Of a DNA stretch of 64,000 bases, positions 24,280 through 35,055 are shown piece by piece. Position 1 is the first letter of the stretch. Each line of letters opens with the position of its first letter. This stretch comes from Nipponacmea schrenckii. Its lineage: Eukaryota; Mollusca; Gastropoda; Lottiidae. The translations under genes and the position numbers were made by a program. The DNA is taken from contig CM060200.1 of assembly GCA_030562195.1 (NCBI GenBank), forward strand, positions 34,325,023 through 34,389,022, written 5' to 3'. Below the pieces are notes generated by a model, which saw only the letters and a program-made list of their open reading frames with translations, was not told where the DNA came from and did not search any database.

Positions 24280-25411
24280 CATTGAACCACTGCGACCTAA
24301 AAAATCTGATTTATTAACTTAATTCTATTGGCATTTCTGGCAATCCTTTAAAATCTCCACTACCTCAACAATAGAAAACAATAAGTCGTCATTAATAGGC
24401 AATCAACCTGTGATAAAATTCTTAAAGCTGGTGTTCCTGGAAATTCAGTTTTAGTGCTATATATGTATACATAAATGATATAACCTATAATATTCAGTAA
24501 AATATTCGTCTTTTTGCTGATGATACTTCACGTTATCTCGGTATTGGAAACATGACCCATCATTATTTACCCTTGACTTTAACCATACAGTTCTTACGGA
24601 CACAGATGAACACAAACATTTAGGAGTAATATTTTTTAGAAAAGATTCTTCTTGGACATCTCATATCGATTATTTAGTTTCTAATACTTGTATAATGATC
24701 GACTGTGTTCGTCATCTAAAATATAGAATCTGTCATTAATCTCTCGAAACGCTTTATAAAAAAAATATTTTACCAATATATAATTGTGTAGATGTGTTGT
24801 TAAATTTGGATGGTATTCGTTCTATCACAGGCCTTGTTGGTGGCACTTATTCAATTTTATACAAGGAATCGGGTTTTACTAATTTAATTGATCGAAGATA
24901 CAGGCACAAAATAATATTATTTTATAGAATGATTTAAGAGAATGAAAGCTCAATATATAAGTTCATGTATTCTGTTTCCTCCAAGCGTTTCATCTGTAAA
25001 CCCGTATAATATAAGACATAGTACTCAGCTCCATACCTTACCCTGGCAAACAGTATCATAAATCATCCTCCCATTCACCTGCTGGACAAACCTGGAATAC
25101 ACTACCCATCACCATTCGGAATTCTTCTTCTCTTTCTAAATTAAAATCCGAGCTGTCAAAATATATTTCTAAATCTTCTCTCCCTATATATTTTTTACTC
25201 TGGTGACCTTTCCCTCCCAGATATTCCATACCAGGAATTATAAAAGTACCTTACAAGCGGATAAATTTCTTATGCATATCAGCGACAATCCATCCTGTTC
25301 ATGTGGACATTCCTTTGAGGATTCCGAGCATTTCCTGATGCACTGAACACTAATATACATGTACAATGACAATAAATCCTCTTCTATTTCAGCATCGCTC
25401 TATGGAACGCC
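24280..25411 (+). pseudogene. LINE reverse-transcriptase remnant, 5' part of a split copy
   Basis: Frame-shifted and stop-riddled non-LTR retrotransposon coding sequence. It shows a palm-domain AGVPGNS near 24,430, then LFADDTS near 24,510 (the FADD catalytic box), then KHLGVIF, SWTSHIDY, LYKKYILPIY and RRYRHKIILFYRM. A C-terminal CSCGHSFEDSEHFLMH motif lies near 25,300-25,345. This order is the standard LINE RT plus C-terminal zinc-knuckle layout. The 5' end (endonuclease) is missing. The copy continues at 26,957 after an insertion. Confidence 0.8.
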
Positions 25412-25580
25412 GTAACTGCCTTATATTAGTATTTTTGCATTATGAAGATCTTTTTGTATTATAAGCATTATCCTTTTGTATTATCATCTTTTTCTATTAT
25501 CATCTTTTTGCATTATCAGCATCATCTTTTTGCATTATCAGCATCTATTTGTATTATCAGCATCATCTTTCTGTTAGTTG
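25412..25580. repeat. Left inverted arm of the foldback element
   Basis: About 170 bp of tandem CATCTTTTTGTATTATCAG-like units, complementary to the longer right arm. Confidence 0.7.
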
Positions 25581-25802
25581 AATCTCATTAATTCCGTTCG
25601 ATTCCACAATCGATGTCTAATAATATTAAGTATTTCATAATAATGAGATATATAACCTTATTTAATAGCCACGATCTTGTCTATTTGCCTAATTTTTTCT
25701 TTGATTGTACATTTTTGTAGCTTACACTGCAATTTGTTTTGTAATATACAAAACTTATTCCATAACTTTAATTTTGGAAATCGAACGCAAATTTAAAATC
25801 TA

Positions 25803-26163
25803 AATTCCTTATTCGCCAAATTTTCAGAAAATAATGTTGATTTGAGCATGGTATCAATGTTATCAGATACTGATCTGAACGATTTGTGGGTTGTCACAAT
25901 AGGTGACAGAATTAGATTGAGAGCAGCTAACCCCACTTCTTGGAAATTGAGCCAATGCACCATTGACTTCAGATTTTAACTCAGCATCGTAAAACTGCGA
26001 ACGGAGAATTCAAAAAATGCCATTCGCCGATATAAAGTTCTTTCCGATAAAGTCAGCAACTTTGAAATTTCAGATATCTTGAAACCAGAGTCTTATAAAC
26101 TCTATAACAATTGTTTTGATATATCAAAACAATCTTGTTCTGTTTGTATCCTGACTGGAGCAT
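25803..26163 (+). pseudogene. Decayed SAM-like domain frame inside the foldback element
   Basis: From 25,803 to a TAA near 25,979 the frame reads FAKFSENNVDL, MLSDTDLNDL, then TIGDRIRLRAA. This matches the classic SAM pattern of F-x-x-N-x-V/I-D, L-x-L-T-D-x-D-L and I-G-x-R-x-R-L. A second open stretch in another frame continues to about 26,163 with YKVLSDKVSNFEISD and SCSVC. Stops and frame changes show it is broken. SAM domains mediate protein oligomerisation or binding; I do not know the parent gene. It is either a captured host gene fragment or the remnant of the element's own protein. Confidence 0.45.
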
Positions 26164-26399
26164 ATTTAATACATTCTGTTCTGATTTTCATCATATCTGA
26201 AGAATGATATCCCAAGGCACTCCATATCATATCTGGACAAATGGCAAACTATATCAGGCGTTATTTTTTCTCTTTGAAAGACAGGCGTATGCAATGAAAG
26301 GTTTAAATTTTCTAAAAAATGGTATCCATTTTGACAAAAATAAAAGTTGCGTATCATTAACCTAGACTACGACATCTTCTTTACGTTGACATTTTACGA

Positions 26400-26956
26400 A
26401 GATTACTGTTGATAATAGAAAAAGATGATAATACGAAAAGATGATGCTGATAATACAAAAAGATGCAGATAATGCAAAAAGATGATGCTGATAATACAAA
26501 AAGATGATAATACAAAAAGATGATGCTGATAATGCAAAAAGATGATACTAGAAAAATATGATAATACGAAAAGATGATGCTGATAATACAAAAAGATGCA
26601 GATAATGCAAAAAGATGATGCTGATAATACAAAAAGATGATAATACAAAAAGATGATGCTGATAATGCAAAAAGATGATACTAGAAAAATATGATAATAC
26701 GAAAAGATGATGCTGATAATACAAAAAGATGATAATACAAAAAGATGATGCTGATAATGCAAAAAGATGATACTAGAAAAATATGATAATACGAAAAGAT
26801 GATGCTGAAAAAAAAATACAAAAAAGATGATAATACAAAAAGATGATGCTGATAATGCAAAAAGATGATACTAGAAAAATATGATAATACGAAAAGATGA
26901 TGCTGATAATAGAAAAAGACCCTCATAATGCAAAAATACTAACACAAGGCAGGTTA
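26400..26956. repeat. Right inverted arm, tandem array of the foldback element
   Basis: Roughly 550 bp of GATGATGCTGATAATACAAAA, GATGATGCTGATAATGCAAA and GATGATACTAGAAAAATATG blocks, also arranged in a higher-order repeat of about 115 bp. The Phe/Tyr-rich minus-strand frames here are low-complexity shadows of the array. Confidence 0.85.
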
Positions 26957-27277
26957 CCCAGATCTCTCTTTAAGTAGCAATGCTCATATTTTCTCTACTT
27001 TTCAGAAGTTTATTTTATTATTCAAACGTTTTGTAAACTAATTTCTACGATATATACTCCTCCTTCTACGTTTACAAATTTATTACTGTATGTTTAGAAC
27101 AGACCCATACTCTACCAAGGTACGTCTAACTAATGGGAGGATACCGATTAGCTGCTTCAATATATTATGTATTTGACACGGTCGAAACAGTTTCATACTT
27201 GTCTCTGGATCGACTAATTGTACTGAATTGTATTATATGTATTGAAATTTTTATAGAAATAAATATTGTTTAAACTA
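26957..27277 (+). pseudogene. 3' part of the split LINE with its 3' tail
   Basis: Resumes with DLSLSSNAHIFSTFQKF and a KRFVN end of the LINE frame near 26,958-27,042. A 3' UTR follows and ends AATAAATATTGTTTAAAC near 27,275. Together with 24,280-25,411 this restores the colinear order of one LINE copy. Confidence 0.7.
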
Positions 27278-27326
27278 ATGCTGTGTTCTTAAATGTGTAT
27301 TTAATATCCTACCTAATATAACTTAA

Positions 27327-27430
27327 AACATGATTTAAACAATATTTATTGAATAAAAATTTACATATCAGTTACAATGATTACATATTAATTGGATTCG
27401 AAAAAAGGACAAGGCTTATGTTAATCCGTC
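27327..27430 (-). mobile_element. 3' tail of a second LINE-like copy, minus orientation
   Basis: TTTAAACAATATTTATTG then a block ending ACAAGGCTTATGTTAATCC, in the same order as at 22,690-22,800. It lies tail to tail with the LINE ending at 27,277. Confidence 0.4.
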
Positions 27431-30400
27431 TCTATATACATATACAACATGTACAAGTATTAATACAAGAATAATTTCAGAAAAAAAAAGAAAAACTGAA
27501 ATTGGGGTTATGCAACAAACGTGATACAGCATTATGCTTTAATAAAAAAAAAATGTAAATGCATAGAATTTATAACTGTTAAATAAAATCTTACAGAATA
27601 AAGAGTTTTAGTCATACATATTTATTTGAAGACTGTCAATTTTGAATGAATCTGAATTGAAATGACCTTGTTGATGATATGACAACATCATGTGTTGATT
27701 GAAAGGGAGTTATAGCTAATTTATATTCTACTCACATTCACAAGAGATCCTTAGTTAAATTACTGCACATTACTGAATTGCATTTGTGTTAAAAAAAAGA
27801 ACACTTTACTTTGGGCATAATATTGACTTAAAGGGGTGTTTTGTTCACAAATTTGAAACAATTCTATTGTATAAAATAAATTTCGATAAAATATGTTTAA
27901 CTTCCTGGTTGTACGTACTTTGTTTTTCTTTCTGAAAGTTGTTTTCAATGATAGTCTCCAAACTAGGTCACTATTTGACTTAATTTAGAAACACGGACTC
28001 GAAATACTGTTATCAATTAGTCTTCAGGAATAATCTGTCTTTCAGACTCGATCTATAGCAAAAACTTAAATTTTAAGTTTATCGATCTGTTTATAGATAG
28101 GTGTTTTTAGACACTTACGATTAACTAGATAACGTATTTTGACCCACCCCATAATTTCGTTGGTGTTATTGATAATGATTCGACTAATTATTATAGTGTT
28201 GATGATGTTACTGCTGCTGATTACACTGACACCATAGATCTTTTGAAGCTATTAATGTTTCGGTTGATGCTTCAATAATAATAATAATTTCTTTTTACTA
28301 CTATTTTCCATAGCATTCTCTCTATATCCCAAAATTTTAATTTCTTCAAATACCAAATTGATGCCAAGCAAAGAATAAAATAACACTATCTTGGTTAATC
28401 TAATTTAAGATACATGTAATTCCACTTTCTGTATGCACCAACGTATAGTAAACAAATTATATTCGTCTGTACTGAATCCTATTTTCCTTTCAATTCTAAG
28501 GTCTAGCTTTGCTACCAAGACATTCAAATTTAAAGTCTAGCTTTGCCACCAAGACAAATTTTGTACATTTTTATTCAGTGTTGTTTGTTCTAGTTGGAAA
28601 CGTTATAGAATATCAACTGAGTTGGTCTCTGAACTATGGTAATAGTTTTCAACATGAGTAGGCCAAAGATAAAATACATCTATATTTTTCATTATTCTCC
28701 GATCCAACAAAATGATGCCAGATTAAATTTGATGTGCACCTGGATTTACATTTCTCCTCAACCTACGATGTAAGGGGTCCCAAGCGATTTGTTAAATATG
28801 ATAATAACACTAATTCCATCTAAATAATCTAAAAAGTTGGACGAGAGTAACTATAAATTTGGCATTAAATTATTCAATTTATAGAAAAAAGTATTTATTA
28901 TTGTACGTGGTGCATACAAAACATAAAATTAAATCAAAAGTTGATGTTATTAGGACAGATTAGTATTATACATGTATTATACATCTTATTTGGTGCATGC
29001 GGGTCATAAATAAAAGTTCGTCGAGATTACGTTAATAATTTTATTGGCCAATTTTTAAATAAATTTTAGATAATTTCATGTGGTGCATACGAAATATTAA
29101 ATTAAACTAAAGGTAATGTTATTCGGATAGAATTAAAAAAAATATATTACGTTTAGTTTTATTGGGTGCAAACAGGCCAACATCTGCACATCTATTTAGT
29201 TTGTTTGTAATATAAAAGTTTATCATAACACTGTCACATGTAAAATAAATGATAATCTACTTTTTCTTAAAGTCAACTAATAAATTCTTCACTTGACCTT
29301 CAAATACATTTTTTTTAAATAAATCAATTGATAACACAAGTGTAGAAATTTAAACATTACTCTCCCTAATAGAATAACTATTATGTTTTTGTCAAATCAT
29401 TGTGTCGTGATATAACGAATTCGATCACTTATTATAGTCGGTAATTATATCCGAAGCTAGAAAGGCATGCACTTAGTTTTTTTCTGTCCTCTGGATACCG
29501 TGTTCAGAAATGTGTTGTTGAGAAAATTCTTTATGGTATCTTTAGTGTGTTTTTTATGGTTTTAAAAGTTATCCTAATACAAATTGAAATACGTTAAAGC
29601 TGGCTAGTACAGAGAGTCCAATCACACATAGATAGACTGCAAAAATTAAACGATTATTCAATTTAATTTAGTAATGGTTAAATATCATTTATCGAATATA
29701 TTTTTGATTGATTAGATTAAGTTGAAGAGGTTTAAACGAGTATTTAAGATGAGGCCTCCGCAATAGGGTGTGTAGTTAAACTGGTCATCATGAGTCGATT
29801 ACTTAAGGTCCACTTGTACCAAGGCCATTCAACTTTCTAAATGTCATTTATATCATGATAGCATACATAAATTATACAAAAAATAGAAGCTCGAGTGTAA
29901 AATTTCCATAATAATCAGCTTGTTTTGGGAAACGAAAATATTTTAATTTCATTTTTCAGGACTTGCCCAAATTCTTATCTATTTATTAATCGGTCCAAAT
30001 TTTTCTGTTTCTCTGACCTGATCCAAATATTGAATATTCTCGATGCCAACCATCAAAATTTAACTACATGTACAATGTATTTAGATTATCACATTGGCCT
30101 GCGACTATAAATGAAGTAAACACAGAAGATCCGATGAACTTTTATTCTGATCTTCGCACAATCACTATTGTAGTTCTACAAGCTCCAGATTTTTGTTGCT
30201 TTTTGTGTAGTTATTTATTCGTGTCAACTTTGGGATAAAATGCTGATTGTAACCTATGTTCAGCTTAAGGTAACTGAAGAAAATAGGCGAAATATTAGCC
30301 GAATGCGAGTTGATTCTAGATCAGCACCGATTTCATTGTATGCCAAGAGTGAAATGATGCGTATAATATTTACGCTGTGCCAGAATCACGAAGTTACCGT

Positions 30401-30840
30401 TTGTCCCAGACCTTATGTCAATTTCACTTCTGATAACAGCGGAAAGCTAAAAGGTGCTAAAAGAAAAGACACAAAAGCATTCCAAACATGAGTTCCTGAG
30501 TATTACAGTGTTAGAAAGATAGCGAATGTGCTCAATTTTATCATCTCAAATTAACCTTTAATAAACTCCATGCCAGCAAGTACACTTCTAAAAAAGAAAA
30601 CCAAAGAAATTCATTATTTACTAAGTCAATGTTAAAATAATGTCACAGGACAATCTGATTATCCTGTTGACGGCCACCTTTGAAGCTATTTTTTTAAACA
30701 TTTAAGTCATCAATGTTTATTTAGGGTTGTAAACTCCCAGTTATGAAAATATCTCAGTAAACTGAGAAAAGCTTTGTTGTTCACCCGTTCCTAAAGATAT
30801 ATGAAGATGTAACAGTTTCATGATTTGTTTTTATATTTCT
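27431..30840. other. Intergenic stretch, no gene identified
   Basis: AT-rich. The frame at 30,240-30,491 (+, 83 codons) is open but has no recognisable domain. A GGTCTAGCTTTGCTACCAAG duplication lies near 28,500-28,555. Confidence 0.4.
28905..29185 (+). repeat. Diverged direct repeats around 'TGGTGCATAC'
   Basis: GTACGTGGTGCATACAAAAC near 28,910, TTTGGTGCATGCGGGTCATA near 28,991 and CATGTGGTGCATACGAAATA near 29,079, with similar downstream ATGTTATT(A/C)GGA(C/T)AGA blocks in the first and third. Confidence 0.5.
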
Positions 30841-30848
30841 TTGAAGTG

Positions 30849-31235
30849 CATAGGCGTACGGGAGGTTTTGAAACTGGGGGTGCGGTAGAGATTTGTGCCC
30901 GAATCTCGGACTCTGCCCGAATTCTACTGCCCGGTGAACAAATCCGAAACCTCCATGAATCCTTAAGTGCCCGAACAACCAAGGTAAATATGACCAGCCC
31001 ACAAGGCTTCCACACGAATATCTCGATATTCGGGTATTTTGCTTCAATAGAATCTAGGTATTCGGGCAGGAATCGGTTCCCGGTAATATTAGTGGGTATT
31101 TTTCTTAAAAAAAAGAAGACTCGAGAACTTTCAGTGCCCGAATATGTCGAGAATTTTGCCCGAATATGATCGAGCCAAAAATTTTGGGATGGCGGTCGCC
31201 TCCCCTGCTCCCCCCCCCCCTCCCGTACGCTTGTG
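30849..31235. mobile_element. MITE, 387 bp, 8-bp target duplication
   Basis: TTGAAGTG at 30,841-30,848 is repeated exactly at 31,236-31,243. The ends are 17-bp inverted repeats, CATAGGCGTACGGGAGG and the complement CCTCCCGTACGCTTGTG, with two mismatches. The right end is preceded by a C run. The interior is much richer in G and C than its surroundings and repeats TGCCCGAAT-type words. Its open frames on both strands are not genes. An 8-bp duplication with CA-starting ends suggests a hAT-like non-autonomous element, unrelated in sequence to the one at 11.5 kb. Confidence 0.85.
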
Positions 31236-32055
31236 TTGAAGTGACGTTTGTCGGAAATTGAGGGTAGGAAGTAGGGACTCGGATTTATCAAACCCCTTTT
31301 CAATTAATCTAACTATGAGTAAGAATGTTTTAAAAATAAAGCTGATTTCACGTTAGTTCTAGTTATGGTCATAGTCGGAAATATTCCTTTAATCAAATTT
31401 TTAAATGAAAAATGCTTGAGATAACCCTAGAATGTATAATATAATACATAATTGCTGAGAGCACAATACCAATAAGCATTACAAAAGGATTTGAATTACC
31501 ACGTAGTACAAGGTTATGTTGTTGAATAACGATATCACCATAGTGCTTGAATTAGTATTAGTTATTTTTCATGTTATATAAAACTCTTTAATTATTGTTA
31601 ATATCACGAATGTCATTATGTCAATATAGAAACGACATAAACCTTCCAAACATTATCATATTTCTAAATACACAACTTGTAAAAGGGTCAATACTGATCA
31701 GGTTATTTCACATTTTTACGAAAAATTACCCATTTCCATTGAATATTAAAGTTGTACTACCTTGTGGAAATTAGACAATGTCTCAAATTGTGGCCTCAAT
31801 TGTTACCTTCTCAAGGCAGTAACCTCAATCAGCATACTTATTATTCCAGAGATTTCAATTAACAGCGTTCACTCGAGGGGGATTTCAGCAAAATCATTAA
31901 GTCATTGACCATAGCTTTCGGTAGAAATGTTAATATCGACCACGAGGTCACAACAATTTAAAGTTTATTTCTGAAAAGTTAATTAATTACACAGATTGAT
32001 TAAATCCAGCTCAAATAGTTGAATATTTTATTTTATTTATATATCCTACTATATA
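31236..32055. other. Intergenic stretch, nothing identified
   Basis: AT-rich, no repeat or coding signal recognised. Confidence 0.4.
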
Positions 32056-32059
32056 GTTA

Positions 32060-32995
32060 CTTTATCCCCATTTAGCCTTTTATTCAGCGGTATTTGCTTT
32101 CTTACTTTATCACCACTATCACCCTATAGCCTTTATAGTCAGAGTTACTTTCTTTTAAACTTTATAACCATATAGACTTATAGCCAGAGTTTTCTCCAAC
32201 TTCATCACCCTATAGCCTTTAAAGCCATTGTAACTTTCTTTTAAACTTTATCATCATATAGCCTTTATAGCTAAAGTTACGTTATTTTTTTACTTTATCA
32301 CCATATAGCCGTTCCAACCAAAGTTACTTTTTATTACTTTATCATCATATAGCTTTTATAGCCAAAGTAATCCTTTTTTTTAATTTATTACCATATAGCC
32401 ATTATAGCCAAAGTTACTTTCTTTCTAACTTTATCAACATATAACTTTTATAGCCAAAGTAACTTTCTTTCTAACTTTATCACCATATAGCCTTTATAGC
32501 CAAAGTAACTTTCTTTCTAACTTTATCAACATATAGCCTTTATAGCCAAAGTAACTTTTTTTTTAATTCTATCACCATATAGCTTTTAAAGCCAAATTAA
32601 CTTTCTTTCTAACTTTATCAACAATCAACATATAGCCTTTATAGCCAAAGTAACTTTCTTTCTAACATTATCACCTACTAGCTTTTATAGCCAAAGTAAC
32701 TTTTTTTCTAACTTTATCATCATATAGCCTTTATAGCCAAAGTAACTTTCTTTTTAACTTTATCACCATATAGCTTTTTTAGCCAAAGTAACTTTCTTAC
32801 TAACTTTATCAACATATAACCTTTATAGCCAAAGTATATTTTTCATAAGTACCCTTTTTCCTATACTTATACCGTTATAGCCAAGTAATTTTTCTAACTT
32901 AATCAAAATATAGCCAAGTAACTCATTCAAACTTTATCATCATATAGCTTCATGCCAAGTAACTTTCTTTCTAATTATCAATATAGTTATAGTCA
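32060..32995. repeat. Minisatellite, ~46-bp unit, about 20 copies
   Basis: TATAGCCTTTATAGCCAAAG followed by TAACTTTCTTTCTAACTTTATCACCA, best conserved in 32,400-32,840 and decayed at both edges. Confidence 0.9.
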
Positions 32996-33189
32996 AATAT
33001 TTGTGACAAATTTACTAACAGTGATATTTTAGTAAGATACATTTTTTTACTATGATGAGATATCATATTATCAATTATATTAAAATATAGATACCAATTT
33101 CAAATTTATATATATGTTCATCTGGCCAGGATAGACATTTTTTCAATTTCATATACGATGTTTTTAAATGATATCAATGAATATAATGC

Positions 33190-33505
33190 ATTTTAAGTAG
33201 ACAACTTTCTATAGCGAGGATTTTTGAAAGATACAGTTAAAAATGCACATTTGGAAATGATCCATCTATTTCCGAATCTGAACGCAATTGACAATTTCTT
33301 TCATTTCAAGGTATATTTTTTAAATATACAGTAGAAATAATGTTCTTTAGATAGACAGGAACTTTCTATAGCGAGGTTTTTGATATTTATCGCATTACAA
33401 GTTAACAAATGGACATTTTGAGATGAAATGGAATCCATCTATTTCCGAATCTGAACGCAATTGACAATTTCTTTCATTTCAAGGTATATTTCTAAATATA
33501 CCAGT
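33190..33505. repeat. Direct duplication, ~180-bp spacing
   Basis: ACTTTCTATAGCGAGG and then CCATCTATTTCCGAATCTGA followed by ACGCAATTGACAATTTC occur at about 33,207/33,260 and 33,371/33,433. The second copy overlaps the LINE remnant. Confidence 0.75.
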
Positions 33506-34235
33506 CTATTGGCAAGACTAGTGGCTTCTGCAACAGAATGTACAATACGAGCGTCTGCATGTGTAGATAGTGATTCAATAATCTTCAAATTAAAAGTTTG
33601 ATTGAAAGATTCTATAGTTAAAACATTGTTGCTGCTATTAATCGGTTGGGACCTTTCCTGAATATACTGATCTCGGAGTATATCTGGACACATTTATACG
33701 GTATAGTAATGAATGTTTTAACCATTTGCTTGGTCACCCCAGATATATGATACTTGTAAACCAACATCGTTAAGAATTTGTCCATTGTGAGTTCAAATTA
33801 AAATTTAAAATTAACATAATTTTATACAGGTCGGGTGATAATTTCGTGACTTAGCCTGTTGCAATGTTATACCAAAAATCTATCATTTTACATTAAACCT
33901 GGATTAGCACATGAAATATACCCAATTATCCGTAAATCATGCAATTTGGGGTAGACGGTTTCGTGACAAATAAGAGTTTACAAAATCGTAATTGAAGTCT
34001 TTCTATTGTGGCATTTTTTCTAGGCAACCCCAAACCTCACAGCCGTACAGTAAAAATTGGAATGACCATACTTTCAGCCAAATGCGTTTTTAGAGTTTTC
34101 TCCCTTTCTGTGAAAGGCAGAATAATATCTGCTGAAGGTTTATACGATAAGAATATTGCCTTGTTGACAAGACCATTATAATTAAACACTATACTGACAA
34201 ACTTAATTATCAAGAACTCCTTATAATACATCTAC
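33430..34235 (-). pseudogene. LINE C-terminal remnant, minus strand
   Basis: Minus-strand frames with several breaks. Read from 34,235 downward they include SADIILPFTEREKTLKTHL, then GLGLPRKNATIERLQLRF, then a CMIYG-x-LG segment, then CPDILRDQYI near 33,690. This order matches the region after the catalytic domain of LINE ORF2 proteins. The reverse-transcriptase core is absent. It is a different family from the copy at 24.3 kb. Confidence 0.5.
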
Positions 34236-34300
34236 TTGATCGAAATCATTTTCTTTTAGTGTAATACCTGAATAAAAGTAAATAGATGGAAAACAGTAAG

Positions 34301-34356
34301 AACTAATGTCCAAAACTTGGCCTGAAGAAGACAAGAGAACTCTTGTCGAAACGTCG
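34301..34356 (+). ncRNA. Hammerhead-ribozyme-like motif (candidate, possibly inactive)
   Basis: The two conserved core strings are exact: CTGAAGA at 34,322-34,328 and GAAA at 34,348-34,351. They flank an 8-bp perfect stem II, GACAAGAG (34,330-34,337) with CTCTTGTC (34,340-34,347). In a type III arrangement, GTC at 34,308-34,310 would be the cleavage triplet, with a 4-bp stem III to ACGT at 34,351-34,354. Stem I (34,311-34,319) is only about 3 bp with a 3-nt loop and two unpaired bases before the core. Such motifs are known from Penelope-like and other retroelement ends. Confidence 0.35.
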
Positions 34357-35055
34357 CCTTATATGTTATTGAAGTAATCGTTATATCCATACAAGTTTGT
34401 TATTAATATTACTATCCGATTACTATATGCCATTCAAGGATCAAAACTTTTTGCAGTTTAAAAATTATATTATTTCTTGACATCAGAAAGAGTGTTTGCC
34501 AATATAGCTTATAGTGACTATTGATTCAAGCCTTTTCCCATCTAATGACATTTATTGGGTTATAAAGATAAGGGGAAGATATACCAAGAGAAAACATAAA
34601 GGGAACAAATCTGTTTTATTTAATGTATAGCACTTTAATTTTCAATAATATTTTTTTCTCTTCAACACTGCATTAACAATTAATTGTATGAATAACAATA
34701 AGGACACTTTTTTTAACTTTAATATTATTAATGTAAATATTCACACAAGATAATATAAGTTTCACTTTTTTACACTAATTGCATAAATGTATCTCTTAAT
34801 GTCTTATCAGGACATGACAATGTGCAGCACTATGTCTTAAATCAACAGAAAATATCAGGGATGATAATTTAAAATTGAATGAAAAGAAGTCTTCTTTTAC
34901 AAAACAGGCAATATTATACCATTAAAACAAAATTACTTATAAATTGGAGTATGTATGGACATTATTAATTATTTTTAAGAATATTCATTATTCATACCAA
35001 AGGATGTTGCTTAACCCCATGATTCTGTAACATGTTAAAGTTAAAAGAAGAGAAA
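34357..35055. other. POLR1A downstream flank
   Basis: AT-rich 3' flank of POLR1A. A minus-strand AATAAA lies at 34,615-34,620, but whether it serves the gene is unknown. Confidence 0.35.

Larger units (their letters stand above)
25412..26956. mobile_element. Foldback-type element (1.5 kb) inserted into the LINE
   Basis: The ends are inverted: GTAACTGCCTTATATTAG followed by TATTTTTGCATTATG on the left, and the near-perfect reverse complement ending GGCAGGTTAC on the right. Each arm continues inward as a tandem array, CATC(A)TTTTTGCATTATCAG-like on the left and its complement on the right. LINE coding sequence stops at the left end and resumes at the right end, which defines the insertion. The unique middle contains a SAM-like reading frame. 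No transposase was recognised. Confidence 0.7.

Noticed and set aside
26381..26926. Overlapping Phe/Tyr/Ser-rich minus-strand frames of 80-120 codons
   Set aside because: They are translations of the tandem repeat arm of the foldback element, with the same low-complexity peptide repeated.
30240..30491. 83-codon plus-strand frame
   Set aside because: Open and not obviously repetitive, but no recognisable domain, partner exon or composition shift, so not listed as a gene.
30781..31303. Frames of 88-161 codons on both strands
   Set aside because: They lie across a MITE with exact target duplication and reflect its GC-rich composition.
32060..32995. Regular spaced repeats resembling a CRISPR array
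   Set aside because: Units are contiguous minisatellite copies without unique spacers, in a eukaryotic genome.
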